Shown here piece by piece: positions 1-7,126 of a DNA stretch of 64,000 nt (positions are counted from its first letter, which is position 1; every line of letters starts with the position of its first letter). The DNA comes from Candidatus Magasanikiibacteriota bacterium (GTDB lineage Bacteria > Patescibacteria > ABY1 > Magasanikbacterales > 2-02-FULL-50-9b), in the NCBI GenBank assembly GCA_903893485.1, contig CAITMK010000011.1, positions 33,167 to 97,166 of the forward strand, in the 5' to 3' direction. The notes beneath the pieces are model-generated. The model was not told where the DNA came from. It saw nothing but the letters and a program-made list of their open reading frames with translations, and ran no database searches. Made by a program: the position numbers and the translations under genes.

Positions 1-10
1 TTAAAGATAA

Positions 11-50
11 AAATCGCCGGCACCCAATTATACATTGGGTGCCGGTTTTA
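11..50. terminator. Rho-independent terminator
   Basis: A 12-bp perfect stem (17-28 with 34-45) is flanked by an A tract and a T tract. It can work in either direction and separates ftsE from whatever lies upstream of the window. Confidence 0.8.
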
Positions 51-90
51 ATTTGTGAGTATCCCGTCGCATTTAAAATGCAATTCATGA

Positions 91-96
91 TATAAT
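91..96 (+). promoter_or_regulatory. -10 box of ftsE (leaderless transcript)
   Basis: A consensus TATAAT ends 6 nt before the ATG of ftsE at 103. Transcription would then start at or next to the start codon, so the mRNA should be leaderless or nearly so. No convincing -35 box is seen. Confidence 0.65.
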
Positions 97-102
97 CATT
101 TT

Positions 103-783
103 ATGATTAGACTCGATGCTGTTTCGAAAATATATCCGGGTGATGTTGCCGCGTTAAGCAACGTGCATTTGCATATCGGAGCTGGTGAATTTGTTTCTAT
201 TGTGGGCCAAAGTGGCACGGGCAAAACAACTTTGGTAAAACTCTTAATTGCCGAAGAGTCTCCAACCCATGGAAAAATTGAAATCGGCGGCTGGGATATT
301 TCAAAAATTCGCCAGGGAGATGTACCGCTGCTTCGCCGGCAGATGGGCGTAATTTTTCAAGATTTTAAATTGTTGCCAAATAAAACCGGCGCCGAAAATA
401 TTGCATTTGCACTTGAAGTTGCGGGTGAAAAACGCGCGCATATTCAATTGGCGGTAAAACAACTATTGGAATTGGTTGGTATGCAACATGCGGCCGATCG
501 ATTTCCACATCAAATGTCTGGCGGCGAGCAACAGCGCGTTGCCATCGCGCGCGCCCTGGCTCACAAACCAAAAATTTTGGTCGCCGACGAACCAACAGGG
601 AATTTAGATACGCTTAGCACCGAAGAAGTGATTCGCATTTTAAAAAAAATAAATGAATTTGGCACCACGGTTTTATTAGTTACCCATAACCGCGATGTGG
701 TGAACGGTTTGCAGCGTCGCGTGGTGACGCTCGATAAAGGCCGCGTATTACATGATCAAAAAACTGGAAAATATGTCATCTAA
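103..783 (+). CDS. ftsE: Cell division ATP-binding protein FtsE
   Basis: FtsE is the cytoplasmic ABC ATPase that pairs with the membrane protein FtsX to activate septal peptidoglycan hydrolases. At 226 aa it has the usual family length. Visible motifs are Walker A GQSGTGKTT (residues 35-43), a Q-loop in IFQDFKLLP, the signature MSGGEQQRVAIARAL (from 138), Walker B ILVADEPTG (158-166) and the switch His in LLVTHN. The ATG lies 6 nt after a TATAAT box with no Shine-Dalgarno. The gene overlaps ftsX by 11 nt, the usual ftsEX order. Confidence 0.96.
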   Translation: MIRLDAVSKIYPGDVAALSNVHLHIGAGEFVSIVGQSGTGKTTLVKLLIAEESPTHGKIEIGGWDISKIRQGDVPLLRRQMGVIFQDFKLLPNKTGAENIAFALEVAGEKRAHIQLAVKQLLELVGMQHAADRFPHQMSGGEQQRVAIARALAHKPKILVADEPTGNLDTLSTEEVIRILKKINEFGTTVLLVTHNRDVVNGLQRRVVTLDKGRVLHDQKTGKYVI

Positions 784-1714
784 AAAATATCGCGCAAATT
801 TTTTAATTGTGTGGGGCCGCATTATTGCGCATGCCGGGCAAAATATGTGGCGCAATGCAAGTTTGGCTTTGGTCACCATTACCATTTTAGTGTTGTCGTT
901 AATTTCAGTTAATGCGCTTTTGGCCGTGCGCGCCGCAACAACCGCGGCCGTGACGGCCGTTAACAAACAAGTTGATTTAAGTTTATTTTTTGAACCAGCC
1001 GCACCAGAAAAAACGATAACTGATATCGTTGCTTATTTACAGGCCGTGCCAAATGTTACTTCGGTTGAATATACGAATCCCGATCAAGCGCTTGCGGCGT
1101 TCCGCGCGCGCCATGCAAACAACGACGAGATTTTAAAATCGCTTGATGTGCTTGGCGAAAATCCACTAGGCGCACTCGTGGTGGTGCATGCGGGTTCGGC
1201 CGGGGATTATCCAGCGATTATCTCACTGGTGCAAGCGCAGCCATGGAATACGCTTATTCAGCAGCGCTCCTTTGAAGACAAAACGCAAATTGCATCGCGC
1301 GTTGAATTGTTAACGTCACGCGCACGTACGGGTTCAATTGTCTTGGCGATCTTATTTTCGCTCATCGCGATCATGATTATTTTTAACACGGTACGCGTTG
1401 CAATTTATACACAGCGCGATGAAATTGCAATTAAAAAATTAGTTGGCGCAACAAATGGGTTTATTCGTGCACCATTTTTTGTGGAGGGTTTTGTGTATGT
1501 GGTGATTGCGTGTGCGGTGGTTATCGGCTTGCTTGCGGCAACCGCGCGCGTGGTGGATCCATTTTTGGGCCCGCTATTTTCTGATGGCGGATTTTCGTTG
1601 CATACCTTATTTTTTGCAGCCCCATACGAGCTTCTTGTTGCGGAAACAATTATCGTTTTGCTACTTACCTGGATTACCTCGGCTTTTGCAATGCGAAGAT
1701 ATTTGCGGACGTAA
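773..1714 (+). CDS. ftsX: Cell division permease FtsX
   Basis: FtsX is the membrane partner of FtsE and couples ATP hydrolysis to hydrolase activation outside the cell. The protein (313 aa) shows an N-terminal membrane segment (about residues 15-40), an extracellular domain, then three C-terminal segments in the typical FtsX fold, with the family motif RDEIAIKKLVGA before the last helices. I start it at the internal ATG at 773 (MSSKKYRANF), preceded by GGAA inside the ftsE end. An ATG at 752 would add seven residues. Confidence 0.94.
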   Translation: MSSKKYRANFLIVWGRIIAHAGQNMWRNASLALVTITILVLSLISVNALLAVRAATTAAVTAVNKQVDLSLFFEPAAPEKTITDIVAYLQAVPNVTSVEYTNPDQALAAFRARHANNDEILKSLDVLGENPLGALVVVHAGSAGDYPAIISLVQAQPWNTLIQQRSFEDKTQIASRVELLTSRARTGSIVLAILFSLIAIMIIFNTVRVAIYTQRDEIAIKKLVGATNGFIRAPFFVEGFVYVVIACAVVIGLLAATARVVDPFLGPLFSDGGFSLHTLFFAAPYELLVAETIIVLLLTWITSAFAMRRYLRT

Positions 1715-1764
1715 ATTGACAAAGTTCGATTTTTTTGGCAAACTAGTGGCTGTAATATCTCTAT

Positions 1765-1838
1765 TCCGAGATCGTCTAATGGTAGGACAGCGGCCTTTGA
1801 AGCCGTATATCATGGTTCGAATCCATGTCTCGGAGCCA
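1765..1838 (+). tRNA. trnQ: tRNA-Gln (anticodon TTG)
   Basis: A full cloverleaf is visible. The acceptor TCCGAGA pairs with TCTCGGA, the D-arm has GGTAGGAC, the anticodon loop is CTTTGAA with TTG at 34-36, and the T-arm is CATGG/TTCGAAT/CCATG. Discriminator G is followed by an encoded CCA (1836-1838). Its wobble U34 is a natural target for U34-modifying enzymes such as those encoded near 32 kb and 61 kb. Confidence 0.97.
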
Positions 1839-1839
1839 A

Positions 1840-1880
1840 AGAAAAATACTCACTTTCGGGTGAGTATTTTTCTTTTGTTT
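1840..1880 (+). terminator. Terminator after tRNA-Gln
   Basis: A 14-bp perfect stem (1840-1853 with 1860-1873) with a TTTCGG loop is followed by a T-rich run. It starts directly after the CCA end of the tRNA. Confidence 0.85.
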
Positions 1881-1896
1881 AACGGGCGGAATTATA

Positions 1897-1925
1897 TTGA
1901 CTTTTTTAAACAATTTTGCTAGTCT
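1897..1925 (+). promoter_or_regulatory. Promoter of orphan gene at 1983
   Basis: TTGACT (1897-1902), a 17-nt spacer and TAGTCT (1920-1925) form a good sigma-70-type promoter. The same spacing is found upstream of the orphan genes at 17399, 20346, 21380, 54258 and 55789. Confidence 0.65.
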
Positions 1926-1982
1926 TTACCTGTCGGGAGAAAATCTGCTGACATAGTGCGCTGCGGCGCGAGGAGAACACCA

Positions 1983-2732
1983 ATGCTGCGTTTGAAATTT
2001 ATAGTAAATGGAACAACCATTTCCACGACCTACGATCTGGTTATGGAGGATGGTGAAACCAACCTGGTGATCCAAACCACCGAGGGTTTGGAGGTTGTTG
2101 AAACGGAAAATCAGACCTTTGCGCGGCTGGCGGAGTGTCTGGCATATCCGAAGATGCACCCGATTATTCGGCGGGCACTGGTGGCGAAGATTGAACTCGA
2201 AGGAGGCTTGAGCTTCTTGAGCCAGCTGAGTGATTTGCCACTCATGGTGGTTGGCCCTCAGATTGAGGGAAAAGATTTGCGTTCGGGCAACTTTATCCGG
2301 ATAACCCCGGCGGTGCTCGAAGCCCATGTCGCCGAGAAAAAGGCTGCGACGAAGATCGAGTCGATTACGCAGGAACTCATCGCGAAGTATGGCATCGATC
2401 ACGCGGATGCGCAGCGGATTGCGCGCGCCTCAACAAACGGTCAAATCGCGCTGCGTGTGATCGAAGCGTGCGAATATTCTTTTCAGCCGAAGCCGAATGA
2501 TGTCCATTGGACAATTCGTCGTCGCACGCTTTTGTACATGGCCATGGCGGCAGCTGAAGAGAACTTTGATACTGACCGCAGTCGTAGTGTAGAAATTGCG
2601 GCAGCCTTTGCGGCCCATCGCCTTCCTCTGCCACACATGCTCACGTCCGCCCAATTGCCGCACTTTTTCCGTGGCGTCTGCGCGGCGCTCGAAAGTCGGT
2701 ATTTTGTTCAGAAGGTTCTCATTCCCGAGTAG
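1983..2732 (+). CDS. Orphan protein of unknown function (class with strong RBS)
   Basis: I do not recognise this 249-aa protein. It has no signal peptide or membrane segment and looks like a soluble mixed alpha/beta protein, with an Ala-rich helical C-terminal half (about residues 120-240). The start is set by a GAGGAG Shine-Dalgarno (1970-1975) before ATG 1983, rather than an upstream in-frame ATG at 1956. The gene stands alone with its own promoter (1897-1925) and nested terminator (2755-2812). Its base composition is GC-richer than ftsX upstream. It shares this architecture, but no obvious sequence similarity, with five other genes in the window. Confidence 0.85.
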   Translation: MLRLKFIVNGTTISTTYDLVMEDGETNLVIQTTEGLEVVETENQTFARLAECLAYPKMHPIIRRALVAKIELEGGLSFLSQLSDLPLMVVGPQIEGKDLRSGNFIRITPAVLEAHVAEKKAATKIESITQELIAKYGIDHADAQRIARASTNGQIALRVIEACEYSFQPKPNDVHWTIRRRTLLYMAMAAAEENFDTDRSRSVEIAAAFAAHRLPLPHMLTSAQLPHFFRGVCAALESRYFVQKVLIPE

Positions 2733-2754
2733 CGCATCGGGTCCGCAGATTCTG

Positions 2755-2812
2755 TCCCACTCCCTTGATCGCATGTATTGGCTGATCGGGGGGTGGGCAT
2801 TTTTTATTTTTT
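2755..2812 (+). terminator. Nested terminator after orphan gene 1983
   Basis: An outer CCCA..CCC/GGG.TGGG stem (2756-2797) encloses an inner GATC..GATC pairing and is followed by a T-rich run. The T run overlaps the stop codon of the minus-strand gene at 2804. Confidence 0.6.
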
Positions 2813-3205
2813 CGAATCCACACAATCAGTATACGTTGCGATATTTTTTTCCCAGAATGTCACACTCGAGCCTTTATTCCACAGCACTAACGAATCATCG
2901 GCGGTGGCATAGCGAGCTCCATCAGCAGAAATTGTTTGCGGTAAAGTAAAATCGCGACCATCGCTCAGGGATATTTTCGCTGAGCCAGTTGGGGTGGGCA
3001 TCGCATCCTGACTCACAGGTGCGATTTGTGGTTGTTCATAAAATATAACGTGGACACTTTTGTTATCGGGGCATGCAAATGTAGCATCAGCCACGATCGT
3101 TTTTTTATCAGCAGGCGATAGAGCTGAAATCCGAAAACGCCAGAATACGATCAGGGTGGAGCCTACTATTAAAAAAAGTACTAGCAATATCAAATATTTT
3201 TTCAT
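2804..3205 (-). CDS. MliC-family C-type lysozyme inhibitor, membrane-anchored
   Basis: The 133-aa protein starts MKKYLILLVLFLIVG, an N-terminal membrane anchor or uncleaved signal. It continues into a domain with the MliC pattern: FACPDNKSVHVIFYEQ, then LSDGRDFTLPQ, SADGARYA, LVLWNKGSSVTFW and a closing YTDC. The two cysteines (in FACPD and YTDC) match the family disulfide. MliC proteins bind and block C-type lysozyme outside the cytoplasmic membrane. Most are lipoproteins, but no lipobox is seen here. The start at 3205 is chosen because the hydrophobic segment follows at once; the longer reading from 3295 overlaps the divergent nuclease gene. Confidence 0.78.
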   Translation of the reverse strand: MKKYLILLVLFLIVGSTLIVFWRFRISALSPADKKTIVADATFACPDNKSVHVIFYEQPQIAPVSQDAMPTPTGSAKISLSDGRDFTLPQTISADGARYATADDSLVLWNKGSSVTFWEKNIATYTDCVDSKK

Positions 3206-3280
3206 GTATAAAGCATAGCACGTTGCATAATCATTATCCACACTTGACATTTTTGTAATATCTGTAACGCTGGATACATT

Positions 3281-3841
3281 ATGAAACGTAAACATATCAC
3301 TATTATCAGTACACTACTGATTTTGCTTATCGGTGTAGCGATACGCTCCCCAGCAATTAAAAATCTTATTGCGCATAAGCCGCCCTCGCTACCGGCCCCA
3401 ATAATAGTCTCTGCAAGTGAAACCGACATGGTTACGCGCACCGTTGATGGAGACACGTTTGTGGTTTGGCTCAATGGCACCGAAGAAAAAGTCCGTATGC
3501 TCGGCATGGATACCCCGGAAACAGTTGATCCGCGTAAGCCCGTACAATGTTTTGGTAAAGAGGCTAGCCATCGCTTACATGACTTGCTCACGGGCGTTGT
3601 GGTGCGTCTAGAGCCAGATCCAACAAACGATAACCGCGATAAATACAATCGCATTTTACGATATGTATATCTGCCCGATGGCACCGATGTAAATGCACAA
3701 ATGATCCAGCAGGGTTACGCATTTGCATATACGGTTTTTCCATTTCAAAAACGCGAGGCATATTTGAAACTGCAAACCGATGCACGGCAAAACGCGCGTG
3801 GCCTTTGGGCGCTCACCACCTGCGCTGGCAAGCACGGGTAA
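3281..3841 (+). CDS. Thermonuclease (SNase) family protein, exported
   Basis: This 186-aa protein is a staphylococcal-nuclease-like phosphodiesterase. Residues 1-25 form a signal or anchor helix. The OB-fold domain shows VDGDTFVVWL, VRMLGMDTPET with the Asp/Glu of the Ca2+ site, GKEAS, the DKYNRILRYVYL block with the catalytic Arg region, and the closing ARGLW. It probably degrades nucleic acid outside the cell, useful for nucleotide scavenging in an organism with limited biosynthesis. It is divergent from the lysozyme-inhibitor gene; TTGACA at 3244 may be its -35, though no clear -10 is seen. Confidence 0.9.
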   Translation: MKRKHITIISTLLILLIGVAIRSPAIKNLIAHKPPSLPAPIIVSASETDMVTRTVDGDTFVVWLNGTEEKVRMLGMDTPETVDPRKPVQCFGKEASHRLHDLLTGVVVRLEPDPTNDNRDKYNRILRYVYLPDGTDVNAQMIQQGYAFAYTVFPFQKREAYLKLQTDARQNARGLWALTTCAGKHG

Positions 3842-3903
3842 AATTTGCTACACTTACGTCATCCGGCACTTTTACGCCGATATCGTAAAAAATAAACATC
3901 GCT

Positions 3904-4377
3904 ATGATGTCAGGAAAATATTCTTGCAAGGACTGGGGCATGCTCCTCATTCGCTTAGCAGTTGCTTTTGTCTTTATTCAGCATGGTGTTCAGAAATTAG
4001 GCAATATGCCAATGACCGTTGGATTTTTTGGAACGCTTGGTATGCCAGCTGCACTCGCATGGGTTGTTGCAATTGGTGAAGTATTAGCAGGTGTTTTGGT
4101 ACTTCTTGGTGCATGGACCAAATGGGCAGGATATTTTGTTGCAATCGTAATGCTTGTTGCAATTTTGACCGCAAAACGCAAAATGGGTTTCACCGCTTGG
4201 GATCTTGAATTATCAATGCTTTTTGTAGCACTTGGTCTTTCATGCACAGGTCCTGGTGCAATTGCGCTTCACGCGGGTTGTGGATGCTGCGCAGGTTCTT
4301 GCGCAAAGGGCAAAAATTGCCAGGGCGCTTGCTGCGGCAAGGGTGAAAAACCACAAGGCGGTTGCTGCCGAAACTAA
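3904..4377 (+). CDS. DoxX-family membrane protein with Cys-rich tail
   Basis: The protein (157 aa) has the DoxX layout. A first helix with LLIRLAVAFVFIQHGVQKLG is followed by three further membrane segments and the WDLELSMLFVALGLSCTGPGAIALH end. DoxX proteins are linked to membrane redox and thiol-stress systems. Unusually, the last 35 residues hold nine cysteines in CGCC, CC and CC clusters separated by Gly/Lys, resembling a metal-binding or metallothionein-like tail. The bcp peroxiredoxin starts 1 nt after the stop, and superoxide dismutase and a 2-Cys peroxiredoxin follow, which supports a redox role. Confidence 0.85.
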   Translation: MMSGKYSCKDWGMLLIRLAVAFVFIQHGVQKLGNMPMTVGFFGTLGMPAALAWVVAIGEVLAGVLVLLGAWTKWAGYFVAIVMLVAILTAKRKMGFTAWDLELSMLFVALGLSCTGPGAIALHAGCGCCAGSCAKGKNCQGACCGKGEKPQGGCCRN

Positions 4378-4378
4378 T

Positions 4379-4867
4379 ATGCCTAAGATCGGTGCAAAAG
4401 CTCCAAGCTTTTCGCTTCCAGATCAGACGGGCAAAGTGCACGCACTCAAAGACTATCTTGGTCAATGGGTGCTGCTCTATTTTTACCCCAAGGATGATAC
4501 GCCAGGATGCACCGTGGAAGCGTGCACCCTGCGTGATAATTTCCCCGCGTTTAAGAAATTAAAAATTGCGGTCTTGGGCGTAAGCGTTGACCCAGTGAAG
4601 AGTCATAAAAAGTTTGCAGAAAAATACGAGCTGCCGTTTACACTCTTAGCAGACGAAGAAAAAAAAGTTGTTGCAGCATACGGCGTGTGGGGCCAGAAAA
4701 AATTTATGGGAAGGGAATATATGGGCACCATGCGACACTCATTTCTGATTTCACCCGAGGGAAAAATTAAAAAAATCTACCTTGAAGTGAAACCAGCGCT
4801 GCATGCCGAAGAGGTACTCGCGGACCTCAAAAAATACCGTACAGAAACCGAACAAAAAGGCAAATAG
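4379..4867 (+). CDS. bcp: Thioredoxin-dependent thiol peroxidase (BCP/PrxQ)
   Basis: This is a peroxiredoxin of the BCP/PrxQ class (162 aa) that reduces peroxides with thiols. The thioredoxin fold shows LLYFYPKDDTPGCTVEAC, with the peroxidatic Cys in TPGCT and a resolving Cys five residues later, as in atypical 2-Cys BCP enzymes. The Arg of the active site may be the one in REYMGTMRHSF. ATG 4379 gives MPKIGAKAPSFSLPD, the normal family start; the open frame upstream of it only overlaps doxX. It is probably co-transcribed with the DoxX gene. Confidence 0.95.
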   Translation: MPKIGAKAPSFSLPDQTGKVHALKDYLGQWVLLYFYPKDDTPGCTVEACTLRDNFPAFKKLKIAVLGVSVDPVKSHKKFAEKYELPFTLLADEEKKVVAAYGVWGQKKFMGREYMGTMRHSFLISPEGKIKKIYLEVKPALHAEEVLADLKKYRTETEQKGK

Positions 4868-4947
4868 GCCCTGTGGAAAACTCGGCTTGCGCTATCCGAA
4901 AGACTGGCGTAAGGTAGCCCCAGTTTATAAACATAACTAGGGCCAAT

Positions 4948-5028
4948 ATGCGCTTAAATTCAATAGTTATGCGGGAGAATTTCTTCTGCGAAGACGGTTT
5001 TGAAGAAGATGACGAGGACGGGGTTTAA
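4948..5028 (+). CDS. Possible small acidic protein (26 aa)
   Basis: A short frame encodes 26 residues ending in an acidic run (EDGFEEDDEDGV). It has a TATAAA box (4926-4931) at the near-leaderless distance seen for other genes here, and its stop lies inside a perfect terminator hairpin (5016-5035). No Shine-Dalgarno is present. It fills an otherwise empty 206-nt gap. Whether it is translated cannot be decided from this sequence alone. Confidence 0.35.
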   Translation: MRLNSIVMRENFFCEDGFEEDDEDGV

Positions 5029-5035
5029 CCCCGTC
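5016..5035 (+). terminator. Hairpin terminator before sodB
   Basis: A GC-rich perfect palindrome (GACGGGGTT/AACCCCGTC) spans the end of the small frame. The T tract after it is weak, so it may instead be a processing or stability hairpin. Confidence 0.5.
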
Positions 5036-5073
5036 CTTGCAATTTACCCGTATCACTGGTATCCTCAAAATGT

Positions 5074-5673
5074 ATGAAATACGAACCAGCTCCATTACCA
5101 TTTTCAAAAACGCCAGAAGGCATTTCAGAAAAAACACTCACGATCCATCACGACAAATTATATGTCGGATACGTGAACAAAAAAAACGAGATTGAAGAAA
5201 AATTATTGCCCCTGATGCAAGGCGGCGATGTTGCTTCTGCAAATCAATCATATTCAGAACTTCGCGCACTCCTTGATGGTTTAACATTCTCTGCAAACGG
5301 TACCTATTTGCACGAATGGTATTTTGAATCATTAGCTGGTGCGGGCGTTCCACAAGGTCCATTCGCAGATGCGCTTATCGCACGATTTGGTTCCATGGAA
5401 AATTTCTTGAAATTTTTTGCAGCAGCTGGTATGGCTGCGCGCGGTTGGGCAGTCCTGGCATGGGACACTAAATCACAAGCACTCCAGGTATACATTGGCG
5501 ACGCACATAACCAAGGTGGTGTGTGGGGCGCAGTGCCAGTGCTCGTCATGGATGTATACGAACACGCATACTTCCTTGATTACGGTTCAGACCGCAAAGC
5601 ATATATTGAATCTTATTTGAAACAACTCAATTGGGATCGTCTCAATGAATTGTACACGAGTGCGTCTCGTTAA
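5074..5673 (+). CDS. sodB: Fe/Mn-family superoxide dismutase
   Basis: It disproportionates superoxide in the cytoplasm. The 199-aa protein keeps the four metal ligands: His in TIHHDK, His in TYLHEWYF, and Asp and His in MDVYEHAY. The second shell departs from E. coli SodB/SodA. The HHGKHH gateway becomes HHDKLY, and the Gln of the QVWNH helix is missing. The residue two before the Asp ligand is Val, where the E. coli Mn and Fe enzymes have Gly and Thr. Metal preference therefore cannot be read off. It sits between two peroxiredoxins that would handle the peroxide it makes. Confidence 0.93.
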   Translation: MKYEPAPLPFSKTPEGISEKTLTIHHDKLYVGYVNKKNEIEEKLLPLMQGGDVASANQSYSELRALLDGLTFSANGTYLHEWYFESLAGAGVPQGPFADALIARFGSMENFLKFFAAAGMAARGWAVLAWDTKSQALQVYIGDAHNQGGVWGAVPVLVMDVYEHAYFLDYGSDRKAYIESYLKQLNWDRLNELYTSASR

Positions 5674-5691
5674 TTGTTCTTTCCTTCCTGT

Positions 5692-5982
5692 ATGGCCGCC
5701 TCTCTTTTACGATCTATTGACATCTCGCAAGATATTCAAGCTGAAATTGAAGATATTGCCGCATATCTTTCCCAAGTGTACGGTTTTGATTTTCCACTTG
5801 AGCTTTTGGAAGATTGCTATAAACAAGTTACGAAGGTTGAAACGGTTCGCCATATTGCGGACCGCGTAAAATCTCGCGTGAATATCGACCCGGATGATAT
5901 TTTCAATGACGATCGCATGGCTCGCCATGTCACGCGCCTTGAACGCGCATTTCAATATTACATCGACGAACATTTATCATAA
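5692..5982 (+). CDS. Small helical protein of unknown function
   Basis: The 96-aa protein starts at ATG 5692 (MAASLLRSIDIS), 18 nt after sodB. It appears wholly alpha-helical and acidic-amphipathic (DIQAEIEDIAAYLSQVYG, RHIADRVKSRVNIDPDDIF), with no cysteines or membrane segment. I do not recognise a family. It lies between sodB and the peroxiredoxin gene, reads in the same direction and is probably in the same transcript, so a role in redox stress or as a binding partner is possible but only inferred from position. Confidence 0.75.
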   Translation: MAASLLRSIDISQDIQAEIEDIAAYLSQVYGFDFPLELLEDCYKQVTKVETVRHIADRVKSRVNIDPDDIFNDDRMARHVTRLERAFQYYIDEHLS

Positions 5983-5999
5983 TTTTAAACAAAAATCCT

Positions 6000-6521
6000 A
6001 TGTTACAAGTTGGACAACTCGCCCCATCATTTGACATCGAAGGTTACGTTGCTGGTGAAACAAAACACATCGCGCTTTCAGACTACAAAGGTAAATGGAC
6101 GGTATTGTTTTTTTATCCACGCGATTTTACTTTTGTTTGTCCAACCGAAATTAAAGGCTTTGCAGCCGCAGAATCAGAATTTGCAAAAATTAACGCAGTA
6201 ATTGTTGGCGCATCAACCGACAGTGCCTTTGCGCACAAAGCATGGTTTGAACGCGATATGCCAGAAGTTAAATTTCCAGTTCTCGCTGATACCTCACTCA
6301 AGGTGAGTCGTGAATATGGTGTGCTCATTGAAGAAAGTGGCACTGCTCTGCGTGGTACTTTTGTAATCGATCCAGACGGCATCTTGCGCTATATTGTTGT
6401 TTCAGATTTAAACGTTGGCCGCAGTGTCGAAGAAACACTGCGCGTTGTTGAAGCGCTCCAAACTGGTGAACTTTGCCCTGTGGCATGGAAGCCGGGCACC
6501 GCGACTTTAGGCAAAGGCTAA
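6000..6521 (+). CDS. ahpC: Typical 2-Cys peroxiredoxin (AhpC/Prx1 type)
   Basis: This peroxide reductase of 173 aa carries the peroxidatic motif FYPRDFTFVCPTE and the C-terminal resolving Cys in GELCPVAWKPG, so it should form the decameric 2-Cys type. GASTDS and a conserved Arg further on are also family features. No AhpF is seen in the window, so the reductant is unknown; thioredoxin is the usual partner. It completes a run of DoxX, BCP, SOD and Prx genes. Confidence 0.95.
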   Translation: MLQVGQLAPSFDIEGYVAGETKHIALSDYKGKWTVLFFYPRDFTFVCPTEIKGFAAAESEFAKINAVIVGASTDSAFAHKAWFERDMPEVKFPVLADTSLKVSREYGVLIEESGTALRGTFVIDPDGILRYIVVSDLNVGRSVEETLRVVEALQTGELCPVAWKPGTATLGKG

Positions 6522-6525
6522 GCCT

Positions 6526-7125
6526 ATGTCACGCGAAGTGGTCTTTGACATTGAAACACAGAATACCTTTGAAGAAGTCGGCGCCGGAAACCACAAGGGA
6601 CTTAAAGTCTCATTGGTGGTTACGTATTCCTACGAAGATGATACGTTTCGTACGTTTCGCGAAGAGCAGCTTAAGGATTTGTGGCCGGTTTTGGAACGCG
6701 CGGAACGACTCATTGGCTATAACTCAAAATATTTTGATATTCCGGTTTTACAAAACTATTATACCGGCGACCTCATGAAGGTGCCGCATTTAGATTTGCT
6801 CGAAGAAATCAAACGCTCAGCCGGGTTTCGCCCAAAGCTCGACGATATTGCAAAGGCAACGCTGAACACACAAAAATCTGGTCATGGTTTGCAAGCGGTT
6901 GAATGGTTTAAAACAGGTGAATGGGACAAAATCGAAAAATATTGTATCGATGATGTGCGCATTACGCGCGATGTGTACGAATACGGAAAAACCCACAAAC
7001 AAGTTTTCTATCCGGATCTACAAAATAACATCAAACCAATTTCCGTTAAATTTACTCCGGAAAAAGTTTTTGCAGCAGGTGGCGTTCCAACTACCGGCGG
7101 CATGAACATGACGTTGCCTTTCTAA
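6526..7125 (+). CDS. RNase H-fold 3'-5' exonuclease (YprB-like)
   Basis: The 199-aa protein has the DEDD exonuclease motifs: VVFDIET (ExoI), IGYNSKYFDIPVL (ExoII), then HLDLLEEIKRSAGFRPKLDDIAK and YCIDDVRITRDVYEYG (ExoIII). This arrangement is typical of the YprB/RNase H-like domain found in Patescibacteria. It may trim DNA or RNA. The C-terminus (GGVPTTGGMNMTLPF) looks flexible. Only 4 nt separate it from ahpC, and murF follows 1 nt later, so these genes are likely one transcript. Confidence 0.85.
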   Translation: MSREVVFDIETQNTFEEVGAGNHKGLKVSLVVTYSYEDDTFRTFREEQLKDLWPVLERAERLIGYNSKYFDIPVLQNYYTGDLMKVPHLDLLEEIKRSAGFRPKLDDIAKATLNTQKSGHGLQAVEWFKTGEWDKIEKYCIDDVRITRDVYEYGKTHKQVFYPDLQNNIKPISVKFTPEKVFAAGGVPTTGGMNMTLPF

Positions 7126-7126
7126 T

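Noticed and set aside
3904..4377. The DoxX Cys-rich tail as a frameshift artefact
   Set aside because: The frame is continuous, and the stop is followed after 1 nt by the proper bcp start, so the tail appears to be genuine.
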